In this document: piece after piece, positions 16,758 through 25,765 of the stretch | Layout: the number at the start of each line of letters is the position of its first letter | How positions within the stretch are numbered: position 1 is the stretch's first letter | Assembly: GCA_012517865.1 (NCBI GenBank) | Contig: JAAYUC010000040.1 | Span: forward strand, 1 to 64,000 | Reading direction: 5' to 3' | Source of the DNA: Chloroflexota bacterium | Lineage (GTDB): Bacteria > Chloroflexota > Anaerolineae > Anaerolineales > Anaerolineaceae | Length of the DNA: 64,000 nucleotides | Program-made: the position numbers and the translations under genes | Notes under the pieces: generated by a model | The model's input: the letters and a program-made list of their open reading frames with translations, nothing else | What the model was told of the DNA's origin: nothing | Databases searched by the model: none

Positions 16758-18134
16758 ATGACGCATTTATCTGAATCCCTGCAATTTTTTACAAACCACT
16801 ACGATCATTTTCTGCAGCAATATCAAGCTTTGGTCCGGATACCATCTGTTTCAACCGACCCCGAACACAAGCCGGACTTGCTGGACGCCTGCGAGTTCCT
16901 GGCTGCCAGGCTTCGCGGACTGGGCGCGGAACGGGTGGAAATCTTCCCAACCCAAGGGCACCCCATTCTCTTCGCCGAGAAACGTTCCGCGCGGGAAGGC
17001 GCTCCCACGATTCTGATTTACGGGCATTATGATGTGCAGCCTGTAAATCCAATCGAAGAATGGGGCACCCCGCCGTTTGAACCAACCATTTCAGGAGAAT
17101 ACCTGATTGGCCGCGGCGCTTCGGATATGAAGGGGCAGGTAATGGCTTCGCTGGCTGCCGTTGAGAGCGTTTTAGCAGCAGGTCATCTGCCTGTGACTCT
17201 CAAATTTCTGCTTGAAGGTGAAGAGGAAATCGGTTCTCCCTCCCTGGATGGTTTTATTGAAACCCACGCGGATTTGCTCGCGTGTGATATCGTTCTCAAT
17301 CCCGACTCCGGCATGGTGACCAAAGACGCCCCCACCATTGTGTACGGACTGCGCGGCTTGCTTTACCTGGAAATGCGCCTGGACGGACCAAAAGCAGATT
17401 TGCATTCCGGCCTGTTCGGTGGAAATGTGGCGAACCCCGCCAACGTGCTTGCCGCGATAATCGCCAAACTGCACAACCCGGACGGCACCGTGGCGGTCCC
17501 TGGTTTCTATGACAAAGTGCTGCCAATCACGCCAGAAGAAAAAATGCGCATCGCCTCTGTGCGTTCTGATGAAGACGCGCTGCTGAGAATCACCGGCGTG
17601 CCGCAGCTCTACGGCGAGCAGGCTTACTCCCCATTGGAAAGAACCGGTGCCAGACCAACGCTTGATGTGAACGGCATGTATGCCGGTTTCATCGGCGAAG
17701 GCAGCAAAACCATCATTCCCGCCTATGCCAAAGCAAAAATCTCCTGCCGGCTGGTCCCGGACCAGGACCCCGATGAAATCTTTGAACTTATCCGGGCTTA
17801 CATCACCAGCCTGACCCCGGAAGCTGTGCGCCTCTCAATTATTAAGCATTCCGGCGCTCCAGCTTACCTCGCGGACGACGCGCCGGGTCTTGAGCAGCTC
17901 GCTGCGGCGTTGGAGCAGACCTGGAATACAAAGGTAAGTTATAAACGGGAGGGCGGCAGTATCCCGGTTGCCACAACCATGCTAAAGTATCTTGGAGTGA
18001 AATCCCTCTTGACAGGGTTTGGACTTCCCGACGACCAGATTCATTCGCCGAATGAACATCAGCACCTTCCCACCTGGAAGTTGGGCGTGCAGGCATTGAT
18101 TCGTTTCTTCCTGAGCTTTGACCATGCCAGCTGA
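16758..18134 (+). CDS. M20-family metallopeptidase (dipeptidase)
   Basis: A 458-residue two-zinc peptidase of the ArgE/DapE/CPG2 family, probably a cytoplasmic dipeptidase. Zinc ligands are visible: YGHYD (H90, with D92 catalytic), D123 in GASDMKGQ, the catalytic Glu pair in EGEEEIGS (153-160), and a terminal His in DDQIHSPNEH. The dimerisation domain lies in between. It starts a run of three overlapping genes with DUF1385 and a ComEA-like gene. Peptide use fits an amino-acid-fermenting lifestyle. Confidence 0.88.
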   Translation: MTHLSESLQFFTNHYDHFLQQYQALVRIPSVSTDPEHKPDLLDACEFLAARLRGLGAERVEIFPTQGHPILFAEKRSAREGAPTILIYGHYDVQPVNPIEEWGTPPFEPTISGEYLIGRGASDMKGQVMASLAAVESVLAAGHLPVTLKFLLEGEEEIGSPSLDGFIETHADLLACDIVLNPDSGMVTKDAPTIVYGLRGLLYLEMRLDGPKADLHSGLFGGNVANPANVLAAIIAKLHNPDGTVAVPGFYDKVLPITPEEKMRIASVRSDEDALLRITGVPQLYGEQAYSPLERTGARPTLDVNGMYAGFIGEGSKTIIPAYAKAKISCRLVPDQDPDEIFELIRAYITSLTPEAVRLSIIKHSGAPAYLADDAPGLEQLAAALEQTWNTKVSYKREGGSIPVATTMLKYLGVKSLLTGFGLPDDQIHSPNEHQHLPTWKLGVQALIRFFLSFDHAS

Positions 18135-19044
18135 AAACGCGCCTGAACTAAAAATGCCTTCCTACGGAGGACAGGTCGTCATCGAAGGGGTGATGATGCG
18201 CGGGAAAAAAGCTGTCGCGATGGCTGTCCGCTCCCCACAGGGGGATATTGTGCTCTTTGACGAGCTTCTTCCGGCAGTTTATCGTTCCGCTTGGTTTAAA
18301 ACCCCCTTTGTGCGCGGCGTGCTGGGCTTGTGGGATTCCCTGATGCTCGGTATGCGTTACCTGACCAAAGCGGCCAATGTGCAGACCGGTGAAGAGGAAA
18401 AAATCGAAGGCGGCACGCTTTTTTTCACCGTGCTCCTGGCGGTTGTCCTGGGGGTCGGCATGTTCTTTTTACTGCCCGCCCTTGCAGCCGGCTGGCTGGA
18501 TAAGAGCCTCGGACTCGGTCCCTGGTGGAGCAACCTTTTGGAAGGTTTTGTGCGGCTCATCATACTCATTGGCTATCTGTTGCTTGTGGGTAGGATGGCG
18601 GATATCAAGCGGACCTTTATGTATCACGGGGCGGAACACAAAACGATTAACGCCTACGAAGCAGGCGTGGAATTGACTCCTGAAAATGTTGCCCTTCAAA
18701 CCAAAGTGCACCCGCGCTGCGGCACCTCTTTCATTCTTACGCTGGTCATTTTCTCCGTTCTGATTTTCGCGCTCCTGGGCCCGCTGCCGCTTCACTGGCG
18801 TCTCATTTCCCGCGTCCTCATGCTTCCGGTTGTGGCTGGGATAGCCTATGAATATATCCGTTGGGCCGCGAAAATGATGGACAAAAGCGGCTTTGTGCGC
18901 GCGCTTATCCAACCCAACCTGCTTCTGCAAAAGCTGACGACCAAAGAACCGACGAATGAAATGCTGGAAGTAGCCATCGCAGCCTTCCAGCGCATGTTCG
19001 CGTTGGAACAAGAGACCGGAGAGGCGCAATCTCCGAGCATATGA
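18124..19044 (+). CDS. DUF1385 (YqhQ-like) membrane protein
   Basis: A 306-residue protein with the family signature GGQVVIEGVMMRGKKAVAMAVR at residues 14-35 and the TFMYHGAEHKTINAYEAG block. Membrane helices are near 100-125, 140-165, 205-225 and 235-255. The function of this widespread family is unknown. The ATG at 18124 overlaps the M20 stop by 11 bases; a TTG two codons earlier is also possible. The gene ends in an ATGA overlap with the ComEA-like gene. Confidence 0.88.
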   Translation: MPAENAPELKMPSYGGQVVIEGVMMRGKKAVAMAVRSPQGDIVLFDELLPAVYRSAWFKTPFVRGVLGLWDSLMLGMRYLTKAANVQTGEEEKIEGGTLFFTVLLAVVLGVGMFFLLPALAAGWLDKSLGLGPWWSNLLEGFVRLIILIGYLLLVGRMADIKRTFMYHGAEHKTINAYEAGVELTPENVALQTKVHPRCGTSFILTLVIFSVLIFALLGPLPLHWRLISRVLMLPVVAGIAYEYIRWAAKMMDKSGFVRALIQPNLLLQKLTTKEPTNEMLEVAIAAFQRMFALEQETGEAQSPSI

Positions 19045-19631
19045 AAACCTGGCAAGCGGTTTTTCTTGGGTTTATCGGCGGTCTGCTGCTCGCCGGCGTC
19101 ATCCTCCTGTTGATACTGCCCCAAAGAGGGGAACCCATTCAACTTGTCACCTTGACGCCAGACTTTCACGCTCAAACTTCTCACACGATTGCGACCATAG
19201 AGGTCTACGTTGCCGGAGCCGTGGCAAACCCGGGAGTTTACACGCTGCCCGCCGGCTCGCGCGTGCATCAAGCGGTTTCCGCGGCCGGCGGCGCTGCTGC
19301 GGACGCGGATTATGAAAGGATTAACCTATCCGCCTTCCTGGCTGACGGTCAGCGCGTGTATTTTCCCCGCGCAGGAGAAGACGTGCCGCAGGAGGAAACT
19401 TCCAGGTCCGCGGCCGAAATTGCTGGGTCGCAGACACTGGTGAACATCAACAGCGCGGACAAGGAAGCTCTGATGTCGCTGCCCGGAATTGGGGAAAGCA
19501 AAGCTGAAGCAATTCTCGCCTACCGCGCGGAACACGGTCCATTTACAAGTCTTAGCGAAATCCTGAACGTCCCGGGGATTGGACAGGCAATTCTGGATGA
19601 AATTTCCAGTTTAATCGTGCTTGGTCCCTGA
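19041..19631 (+). CDS. ComEA-like DNA-binding protein (SLBB plus helix-hairpin-helix)
   Basis: A 196-residue protein with one N-terminal membrane anchor (residues 5-27). An SLBB domain (VEVYVAGAVANPGVYTLP...) follows at about 52-110. A paired HhH domain (VNINSADKEALMSLPGIGESKA and LNVPGIGQAILDEI) covers about 132-190. This is the layout of ComEA, the surface receptor for incoming DNA in natural transformation. No ComEC is nearby in the window. The start forms ATGA with the preceding gene. Confidence 0.88.
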   Translation: MKTWQAVFLGFIGGLLLAGVILLLILPQRGEPIQLVTLTPDFHAQTSHTIATIEVYVAGAVANPGVYTLPAGSRVHQAVSAAGGAAADADYERINLSAFLADGQRVYFPRAGEDVPQEETSRSAAEIAGSQTLVNINSADKEALMSLPGIGESKAEAILAYRAEHGPFTSLSEILNVPGIGQAILDEISSLIVLGP

Positions 19632-19671
19632 AATGTCCTGCACACAGGCTGTGACGGGGAAACAAGGCGGG

Positions 19672-19677
19672 TATAAT
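19672..19677 (+). promoter_or_regulatory. -10 box giving a leaderless yqeY transcript
   Basis: Perfect TATAAT followed by only seven bases (ACCTGTC) before the ATG. No Shine-Dalgarno exists. The -35 region is weak. Transcription should start at the A of ATG. Confidence 0.6.
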
Positions 19678-19684
19678 ACCTGTC

Positions 19685-20137
19685 ATGGATAATAACCAAA
19701 AGCTTAAAGAAGATTTGCAAAATGCCATCAAAAGTCAGGACCCGCTGCGGAAGCGCGTGCTCCGGCTGCTGATATCGACCATCCAGCTTGCAGAAGTGGC
19801 CAAAGGTTCGCCGCTCAGCGACGCGGAATTTATGGCTGTCGTCCAGAAGGAAATCAAAACCAAGCTGGACACAATTGCTGACGCCGAGAAAGCCGGCCGG
19901 TCCGAAATGGCAGCTGAATCCCGCCTGGAAATCAAAGTACTGGAAGCCTACCTCCCCCAACAACTCACGGAAGCCGAATTAGTCTCTTTGGCTGAGGAAG
20001 TAATCCGCGAAGTCGGCGCCTCATCGCCAAAAGATATGGGCCAGGTACTGAAAGTACTGATTCCAAAACTGGCTGGCCGCGCTACCAATCAGGATGCGAG
20101 CAGGGTTGTAAAGGACTGTCTCAGCAAGCTTGCGTAA
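19685..20137 (+). CDS. yqeY: YqeY/GatB-like protein
   Basis: A 150-residue protein resembling the tail domain of GatB, the amidotransferase that makes Gln-tRNA. Typical features are the N-terminal LKEDLQNAIKSQDPLRKRVLRLL, EIKVLEAYLPQQL and the C-terminal KDMGQVLKVLIPKLAGRA. Its exact role is unknown, though a link to tRNA-dependent amidation is suspected. It leads an apparent operon with the HD hydrolase, ybeY and a coiled-coil protein. The ATG lacks a ribosome site and lies 7 bases after a TATAAT. Confidence 0.88.
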   Translation: MDNNQKLKEDLQNAIKSQDPLRKRVLRLLISTIQLAEVAKGSPLSDAEFMAVVQKEIKTKLDTIADAEKAGRSEMAAESRLEIKVLEAYLPQQLTEAELVSLAEEVIREVGASSPKDMGQVLKVLIPKLAGRATNQDASRVVKDCLSKLA

Positions 20138-20139
20138 CC

Positions 20140-22260
20140 ATGGCAAATAAGCAGGAAAATAAAAGCAAACCGGCTGGCTTTACGCAAGGCGCCTTGCGCC
20201 TGTTCATTCTGCTTGCCGCGAGTTTATTAGTTTTTGGCTCTCTGGTGCTGCCGGGGCTTATCAGTCAATCCAATGTTCCTGCCGGCGTGGGCGAGGTAGC
20301 CACCCAGGAAATCCTCGCGCCGTATTCCATCACCTATGAAAGCAAAGTCCTCACCGAGCGCGCCCGCACCCAGGCTGCCGCCGCGGTTTCTCCTGTTTTT
20401 TTACCCGCGGACCCCAGTATTTCAAGGCATCAATACGAAACCCTAAACAGCATTCTGTATTACATTTCCGCGGTCCGCAACGACAGCTTTTCCACCCGGG
20501 AACAAAAACTGATGGACCTCGCTGCCATCAGTTCCATCAAGCTGAACAGCACCACAGCCGAGCAGATACTTGATTACAGCGAACAAAACTGGCAGGCAAT
20601 TGAAGCTGAAGCCCGCCGCGTTCTGGAACAGGTCATGCGGGATACTATCCGCAACGACAATGTGTCGCAAATCCGCAGCAACTTGCCGGCTGTGATTGAT
20701 TTTTCTTTCCAGCAGGACGAAGCGCAGGTAGTCATTGCCCTGGTTTCGCCGCTGATTACGCCAACCAGCCTGTTTAGCGAAGAAGAAACCAACGAAGCGC
20801 GGGAGCAGGCGCGCGCGGAAATTGAACCGATTTCCCGCCGCATCATCGCCGGCGAAGTCCTGGTTCGGCGGGGTCAAATCATTCGCGAAGAAGATTATGA
20901 AGCTCTCAATGTTTTCGGCCTTGCCAAACCTGTCAATCAAACAGACCGAATTATCACCAGCGGCGTAATAACAGGAACAATTGCCGTGCTGGCAGCTCTT
21001 TATTTTCTCCGCAGACAGGAACAGCCTTTCTTTTCGGTTAAAGCGCTGTTGGTCATCGCGAGCATGTTCATCATCTTCCTCGCGTTGGGTCGCTTTATGG
21101 TGATGGGCCGTACCATTGTCCCTTATCTCTACCCGGTCGCCGCCTTTGGTTTGACTCTGTCAATCATTTTCAACCTGGAAGTAGGCGTCGTGATGAGCCT
21201 TTTCCTGAGTGTTTTGATGGTCTTCGATAATGCTCGCGAAGCTGAGCTGGGCGTCTTCTATATCCTTCCAGCCATTGTGGGCATGCTCACCATCGGCCGC
21301 GCACGGCGCATCAGCGCTTTTCTCGCGGCAGGCCTCCTCACCGGCCTCTCCGCGCTGGCAGTGGTAGTGGCATTCCGCTTGGGTGATACTTATACTGACC
21401 TGATTGGTCTGACATCCCTGTCTGCCTCGGCGCTCATCAACGGGCTGGCTTCGGGCAGCCTGGCTCTCCTTTTGCAATACATCGTTTCTCAGGTGCTGGA
21501 CATCCCCACCGCGCTGCAGCTTCTGGATGTCTCCCGTCCGGACCATCCTTTATTGCAGTACATTCTTCGCAACGCTCCCGGGTCCTATCAGCACAGCCTG
21601 CTGGTATCCAACCTGGCAGAGCAAGCCGCGGAAGCGATTGGCGCTGACCGCATGTTGGTGCGCGTTGGCGCCCTGTTTCATGATGCCGGCAAAGCCAATA
21701 ACCCGCAGTTTTTCATTGAGAATCAAGTCAAGGATAAGCTGGATTCCCACGACAACCTGGACCCGGTCACTGCCGCTGCCACCATCATCCAACACGTCCA
21801 CGACGGCGTCGCCCTGGCGAAGAAGTACCGCCTGCCTTCGCGGGTGATTGATTTCATCCGCGAGCACCACGGAACAATGCTTACGCTCTACCAGTATTCC
21901 CAGGCCGCGGCCGGAGCCGACGACCCGGAGAGCATAAACAAAGCTCTTTTTACCTATCCCGGCCCCAAACCGCAGTCCAAAGAAACCGCGATTTTAATGC
22001 TTTCAGATGGTACGGAAGCCCGTTCACGCTCGGAAACGCCGCGCACCGACGAGGAAATCCGCGCGCTCATCCGAAAAACGATTGACATGTACAAAAACGA
22101 GGGTCAGCTTGATGCGACCGACCTGACATTGAAAGACCTGAGCACCATTGAGGAATCCTTCTTCAAAACCCTGCAGCGGTCTTATCATCCCCGCATCCAG
22201 TACCCAAACCTGAAACTCAACGGAAACTCCGCGGTAAAAGGCAGCAATTCCGCGGATTAG
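20140..22260 (+). CDS. pgpH: PgpH/YqfF-type 7TM HD hydrolase, likely cyclic-di-AMP phosphodiesterase
   Basis: A 706-residue membrane enzyme. The N-terminal helix (about 18-40) is followed by an extracytoplasmic 7TMR-HDED domain (about 50-265), then six or seven helices (about 270-455). A cytoplasmic HD domain covers about 475-680. The HD motifs are SYQHSLLVSNL, ALFHDAGK and FIREHHG. PgpH in Listeria hydrolyses c-di-AMP to pApA, controlling turgor and wall stress. It starts 2 bases after yqeY and is followed by ybeY, as in the classical phoH-pgpH-ybeY order, but phoH is absent. Confidence 0.9.
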   Translation: MANKQENKSKPAGFTQGALRLFILLAASLLVFGSLVLPGLISQSNVPAGVGEVATQEILAPYSITYESKVLTERARTQAAAAVSPVFLPADPSISRHQYETLNSILYYISAVRNDSFSTREQKLMDLAAISSIKLNSTTAEQILDYSEQNWQAIEAEARRVLEQVMRDTIRNDNVSQIRSNLPAVIDFSFQQDEAQVVIALVSPLITPTSLFSEEETNEAREQARAEIEPISRRIIAGEVLVRRGQIIREEDYEALNVFGLAKPVNQTDRIITSGVITGTIAVLAALYFLRRQEQPFFSVKALLVIASMFIIFLALGRFMVMGRTIVPYLYPVAAFGLTLSIIFNLEVGVVMSLFLSVLMVFDNAREAELGVFYILPAIVGMLTIGRARRISAFLAAGLLTGLSALAVVVAFRLGDTYTDLIGLTSLSASALINGLASGSLALLLQYIVSQVLDIPTALQLLDVSRPDHPLLQYILRNAPGSYQHSLLVSNLAEQAAEAIGADRMLVRVGALFHDAGKANNPQFFIENQVKDKLDSHDNLDPVTAAATIIQHVHDGVALAKKYRLPSRVIDFIREHHGTMLTLYQYSQAAAGADDPESINKALFTYPGPKPQSKETAILMLSDGTEARSRSETPRTDEEIRALIRKTIDMYKNEGQLDATDLTLKDLSTIEESFFKTLQRSYHPRIQYPNLKLNGNSAVKGSNSAD

Positions 22261-22284
22261 GCATCAACCTGCCAGGAGCGCCTG

Positions 22285-22746
22285 ATGATAAATTTTTCAA
22301 TCCCCCTAAAACATCGCCCCAGGATAAACACAGACCGGTTCTTGCTCGCCTTTCAAAAAACTGCCGAAAAGTTTGGCAGACAGACCCAGGAAGCAGTCAC
22401 CCTGAAAATCACGGATAATGCCGCCATACGCAAACTCAACAAAACTTACCGCGGCCTGGATGAAGCCACCGATGTGCTTTCCTTTGAAAATGATTACATT
22501 GACCTTGAAACTGGCGCTCGCTTCATCGGTGATATCGTCATTTCTATGGAGACCGCTCAATCGCAGGCCGCAGAGCGCGGCTTCAGCCTTCAGGAAGAGC
22601 TGGAGATGCTTTTTGTGCATGCCCTCCTCCACCTTTACGGCTATGACCACCTGGAAGAAGCCGACCTGACGGAGATGAGCGGCCTGCAGGATGAAATTCT
22701 GCAGGAAATTGGAAATCCTGTCCTGGGAAGTATCAGCCGTGAATGA
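22285..22746 (+). CDS. ybeY: Endoribonuclease/rRNA maturation factor YbeY
   Basis: A 153-residue zinc metalloprotein needed for 16S rRNA 3' end processing and ribosome quality control. The zinc motif HALLHLYGYDH (consensus H-x3-H-x5-H) lies near residues 113-123. The N-terminal half is the usual divergent part with LNKTYRGLDEATDVLSF. The ATG is preceded by CAGGAGCGCCTG. The gene overlaps the next one by 8 bases. Confidence 0.93.
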   Translation: MINFSIPLKHRPRINTDRFLLAFQKTAEKFGRQTQEAVTLKITDNAAIRKLNKTYRGLDEATDVLSFENDYIDLETGARFIGDIVISMETAQSQAAERGFSLQEELEMLFVHALLHLYGYDHLEEADLTEMSGLQDEILQEIGNPVLGSISRE

Positions 22747-23560
22747 GAACAGCGCGATTCCCCAGGTCAACCGTTGGAGACTGCAAATCGTCTTGAGCAT
22801 CCTGGGCATGCTCATGGCTGCCGCCCTGGCAGCTGGAAGTCTGATTGCCCGGGCTCATATCATCCGATACACGGAAACATTCGGCGAATCACTGCAGGAG
22901 ACTCTCAAAACCACCAACAGCGGCCTGGAGTTGATTATCCAGTCCCTGGACAATGTGGAAGGAAGCTTTGATGAGCTCCAGAGCTCCCTGGACACACTGG
23001 AGACATCCGTCGAAGGCCTGTCTCCCTTCCTGATGAATCTCAGCCAGCTCATTGGCACAGACCTGGCGGAAATTTCCTCGGAAGGCGCGGTTACCCTGAG
23101 TTCCGCTGCGGAAAGTTCCAAACTTATCGATTCGACCCTGCAGTTCCTGGCGAGAATCCCTCTGCTGCGGCTGGACTACGTTCCAGAGGTGCCGCTGCAC
23201 GTCACGCTTGAAAAGCTTTCTACCGATGTAGACAGCGTCTCTCCGCTCCTTGAAAAAATTACTGCCGACCTGCAGGTCTCTGCCGGCGATATCGAGCAGC
23301 TTGGACGTGATGTGGGCGCGCTTGCCGTCCAAACGGCGGAAATCAAGAAAAGCCTGGCGGACGCCGGCCCGATACTGGACAATTACCTGAGAATCCTTAC
23401 GGAGGTGCAATCTTCCACCCGCTCGCTCTTTGCAAAGCTGCCAGCAGGCATCAACCTTGGGAGCATTTTCGTGGCGAGCTTTGCACTTTGGGCCTTCCTT
23501 ACTCAGGTCTTGCATCTGCTGGAGGGATTGGAAAAGCTTAAGTCTGGTAAAATCCGATGA
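22739..23560 (+). CDS. Unknown two-helix membrane protein with extracytoplasmic coiled coil
   Basis: From the GTG at 22739, overlapping the ybeY stop, the product has 273 residues. It carries membrane helices near residues 15-37 and 240-262 and a long coiled-coil segment between them, rich in Leu, Ser, Asp and Glu heptads (TLETSVEGL, KLSTDVDSVSPLLEKI, IEQLGRDVGAL). I recognise no family. The layout resembles proteins that span the wall zone or sense it. An in-frame ATG at 22691 lies deep inside ybeY and is less likely. Confidence 0.6.
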   Translation: MNENSAIPQVNRWRLQIVLSILGMLMAAALAAGSLIARAHIIRYTETFGESLQETLKTTNSGLELIIQSLDNVEGSFDELQSSLDTLETSVEGLSPFLMNLSQLIGTDLAEISSEGAVTLSSAAESSKLIDSTLQFLARIPLLRLDYVPEVPLHVTLEKLSTDVDSVSPLLEKITADLQVSAGDIEQLGRDVGALAVQTAEIKKSLADAGPILDNYLRILTEVQSSTRSLFAKLPAGINLGSIFVASFALWAFLTQVLHLLEGLEKLKSGKIR

Positions 23561-23621
23561 GACTTTGGGGCTATCCAGATATGCCCGGGTCTCACAATAC
23601 AATCATTGATAAGGAGAGTGT

Positions 23622-24548
23622 ATGCACAAAGATTTTTTGGACATCATCGATTACAGTCAGGAAGAGCTGCAAGCGCTGTTAGACCTCGCTGTGCGGCTAA
23701 AACGGGAGTACCACGAAGGCGGTAACGAGCCCGTTCTCAAGGGGAAAGTACTGGCGATGATTTTTCAAAAGCCTTCTCTGCGGACAAGAGTAAGCTTCGA
23801 TATGGCGATGCGCCACCTGGGCGGAGACGCGCTCTACCTTTCGCCCAACGAAATCGGATTGGGCAAGCGCGAATCGGTTGCGGATATCGCCCGCGTGCTG
23901 GCCGGATATGTGCACGGCATTATGGCGCGCGTTTTCGAACATCAACACGTGCTTGAGCTGGCGCATTGGGCAAACATCCCTGTCATCAACGGATTGAGCG
24001 ACTTCAGCCACCCCTGCCAGGCGCTGGCAGACGCCCTCACTATCTACGAAAACTTTGGCAGACTGCAGGGCATCAACGTCGCCTATGTCGGAGACGGCAA
24101 CAACGTCGCTGTTTCCCTGATGCAAATCAGCGCGAAAATGGGCGCGAATTTCACCATCGCCAATCCGGAAAACTATGACATGCCCGCCTCAGCGGTGCAA
24201 ACCGCCGTGGAAATTGCCGCAGCCAGCGGTTCGCGCCTGCGTTTCCTGAGAGACCCGCACGAAGCTGTCCGCTTTGCCGATGTGATTTACACCGACACAT
24301 GGACAAGTATGGGGCAGGAAGAAGAAGCCGCTGAACGCGAACGCGTCTTCCCGCCTTATCAGGTCAACGACCAGTTGGTATCGGAAGCCAATCCTGACGT
24401 GATTGTGATGCACTGTTTGCCGGCGCACCGCAACCATGAACTCACAGACAGCGTCGCCGATGGACCGCACTCGCGCATTTTCCCGCAGGCGCACAATCGG
24501 CTGCATGCCCAAAAGGCAATCTTGTACACGCTCATGAAAGGAGCATAA
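23622..24548 (+). CDS. argF: Ornithine carbamoyltransferase
   Basis: A 308-residue enzyme making citrulline from ornithine and carbamoyl phosphate, or the reverse in arginine degradation. The carbamoyl-phosphate site [13 protein letters not shown] lies near residue 47; it has Leu where many enzymes have Thr. [11 protein letters not shown] and the ornithine-site [13 protein letters not shown] are present. It starts after AAGGAG and lies 1 base before ornithine aminotransferase, so both may share one mRNA. The pair channels ornithine two ways. Anabolic or catabolic direction cannot be read from the sequence. Confidence 0.93.
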   Translation: MHKDFLDIIDYSQEELQALLDLAVRLKREYHEGGNEPVLKGKVLAMIFQKPSLRTRVSFDMAMRHLGGDALYLSPNEIGLGKRESVADIARVLAGYVHGIMARVFEHQHVLELAHWANIPVINGLSDFSHPCQALADALTIYENFGRLQGINVAYVGDGNNVAVSLMQISAKMGANFTIANPENYDMPASAVQTAVEIAAASGSRLRFLRDPHEAVRFADVIYTDTWTSMGQEEEAAERERVFPPYQVNDQLVSEANPDVIVMHCLPAHRNHELTDSVADGPHSRIFPQAHNRLHAQKAILYTLMKGA

Positions 24549-24549
24549 A

Positions 24550-25752
24550 TTGAATTCCCAGGATTTTATCGAACTCGAAGACCAGTACGGTGCGCATAAT
24601 TACAAGCCTTTGGATGTTGTCCTGAGCAAAGGAAAAGGCGTTTGGGTCGAAGATGTTGAGGGTAATCGCTATCTGGATTGCCTGAGCGCTTATTCAGCCC
24701 TCAATCAAGGGCACTGCCATCCAAGGATTGTTCAGGCCATGATCGACCAACTCCAACGCATCAGCCTGACCTCGCGCGCGTTTCGCAATGATAAGCTGGG
24801 AATTTTTTACAAAAAGCTCTCGGATATGACCGGCTACGAGATGAGCCTGCCAATGAACAGCGGCGCGGAAGCGGTCGAAACTGCCATCAAAGTCGCCCGC
24901 AAATGGGGCTACGCGGTGAAGGGCATCCCAAAGTATGACGCTGAAATCATCGTGGCTGCCGGTAATTTCCACGGCCGAACTGTGACTATCGTCTCATTTT
25001 CTACAGAACCGCTCTACAAAGACGCGTTTGGTCCCTTTACGCCCGGATTCAAAGTCGTACCGTTTGGAGACCTGGGAGCCCTGGAAGCCGCTATCAGCCC
25101 CAACACCGCCGCGGTGATGTTGGAACCCATTCAGGGCGAAAACGGCGTCATCATCCCTCCGGAAGGTTACCTTCGCGGCGCGGCTGAACTTTGCAAGCGG
25201 AACAACGTCCTTTTCATCGCCGATGAAATCCAGACCGGACTTGGGCGCACCGGCAAGCTTTTTGCCTCCCAATACGAAGATGTGCGCCCCGACATCACCA
25301 TCATTGGCAAGGCGCTTTCCGGGGGGTTGTATCCGGTTTCAGCGGTGCTGGCGGATAAAGATGTTTTGGGATTGATCGTACCTTCCGAACACGGCTCCAC
25401 TTTTGGCGGCAGCCCGCTCGCCGCCGCGGTCGGAATTGCCGCGCTGGAGGTAATTGAAGAAGAGAAACTTCCAGAGCGCGCCTTTACGCTCGGCAAGTAT
25501 TTTATGGACCATCTAAATGAAATCAACTCCCCGCACATCAAGGAAATTCGCGGGAAGGGATTGCTGATTGGCGTAGAATTAAAGCCTGAGGCAGGCGGAG
25601 CAAGGCGGTTCTGTGAATCGCTGCGCAGCGAAGGCATCCTTGCGAAAGAAACCCACACGCATGTGATTCGCTTCGCGCCTCCGCTGGTAATCGACCAGGA
25701 AACGCTCGATTGGGCGCTGCCAAAAATCGCAAAGGTGCTCAGACAACCTTAG
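24550..25752 (+). CDS. rocD: Ornithine aminotransferase
   Basis: A 400-residue class III PLP enzyme converting ornithine and 2-oxoglutarate to glutamate semialdehyde and glutamate. [21 protein letters not shown] at the N-terminus is characteristic of ornithine-oxo-acid transaminases. [15 protein letters not shown] carries the PLP Asp, and [15 protein letters not shown] the Schiff-base Lys near residue 255. It uses a TTG start 6 bases after AAAGGAG. Its position after argF supports ornithine as substrate. Acetylornithine aminotransferase is the main alternative. Confidence 0.88.
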   Translation: MNSQDFIELEDQYGAHNYKPLDVVLSKGKGVWVEDVEGNRYLDCLSAYSALNQGHCHPRIVQAMIDQLQRISLTSRAFRNDKLGIFYKKLSDMTGYEMSLPMNSGAEAVETAIKVARKWGYAVKGIPKYDAEIIVAAGNFHGRTVTIVSFSTEPLYKDAFGPFTPGFKVVPFGDLGALEAAISPNTAAVMLEPIQGENGVIIPPEGYLRGAAELCKRNNVLFIADEIQTGLGRTGKLFASQYEDVRPDITIIGKALSGGLYPVSAVLADKDVLGLIVPSEHGSTFGGSPLAAAVGIAALEVIEEEKLPERAFTLGKYFMDHLNEINSPHIKEIRGKGLLIGVELKPEAGGARRFCESLRSEGILAKETHTHVIRFAPPLVIDQETLDWALPKIAKVLRQP

Positions 25753-25765
25753 AAAGCAGCAAAAG

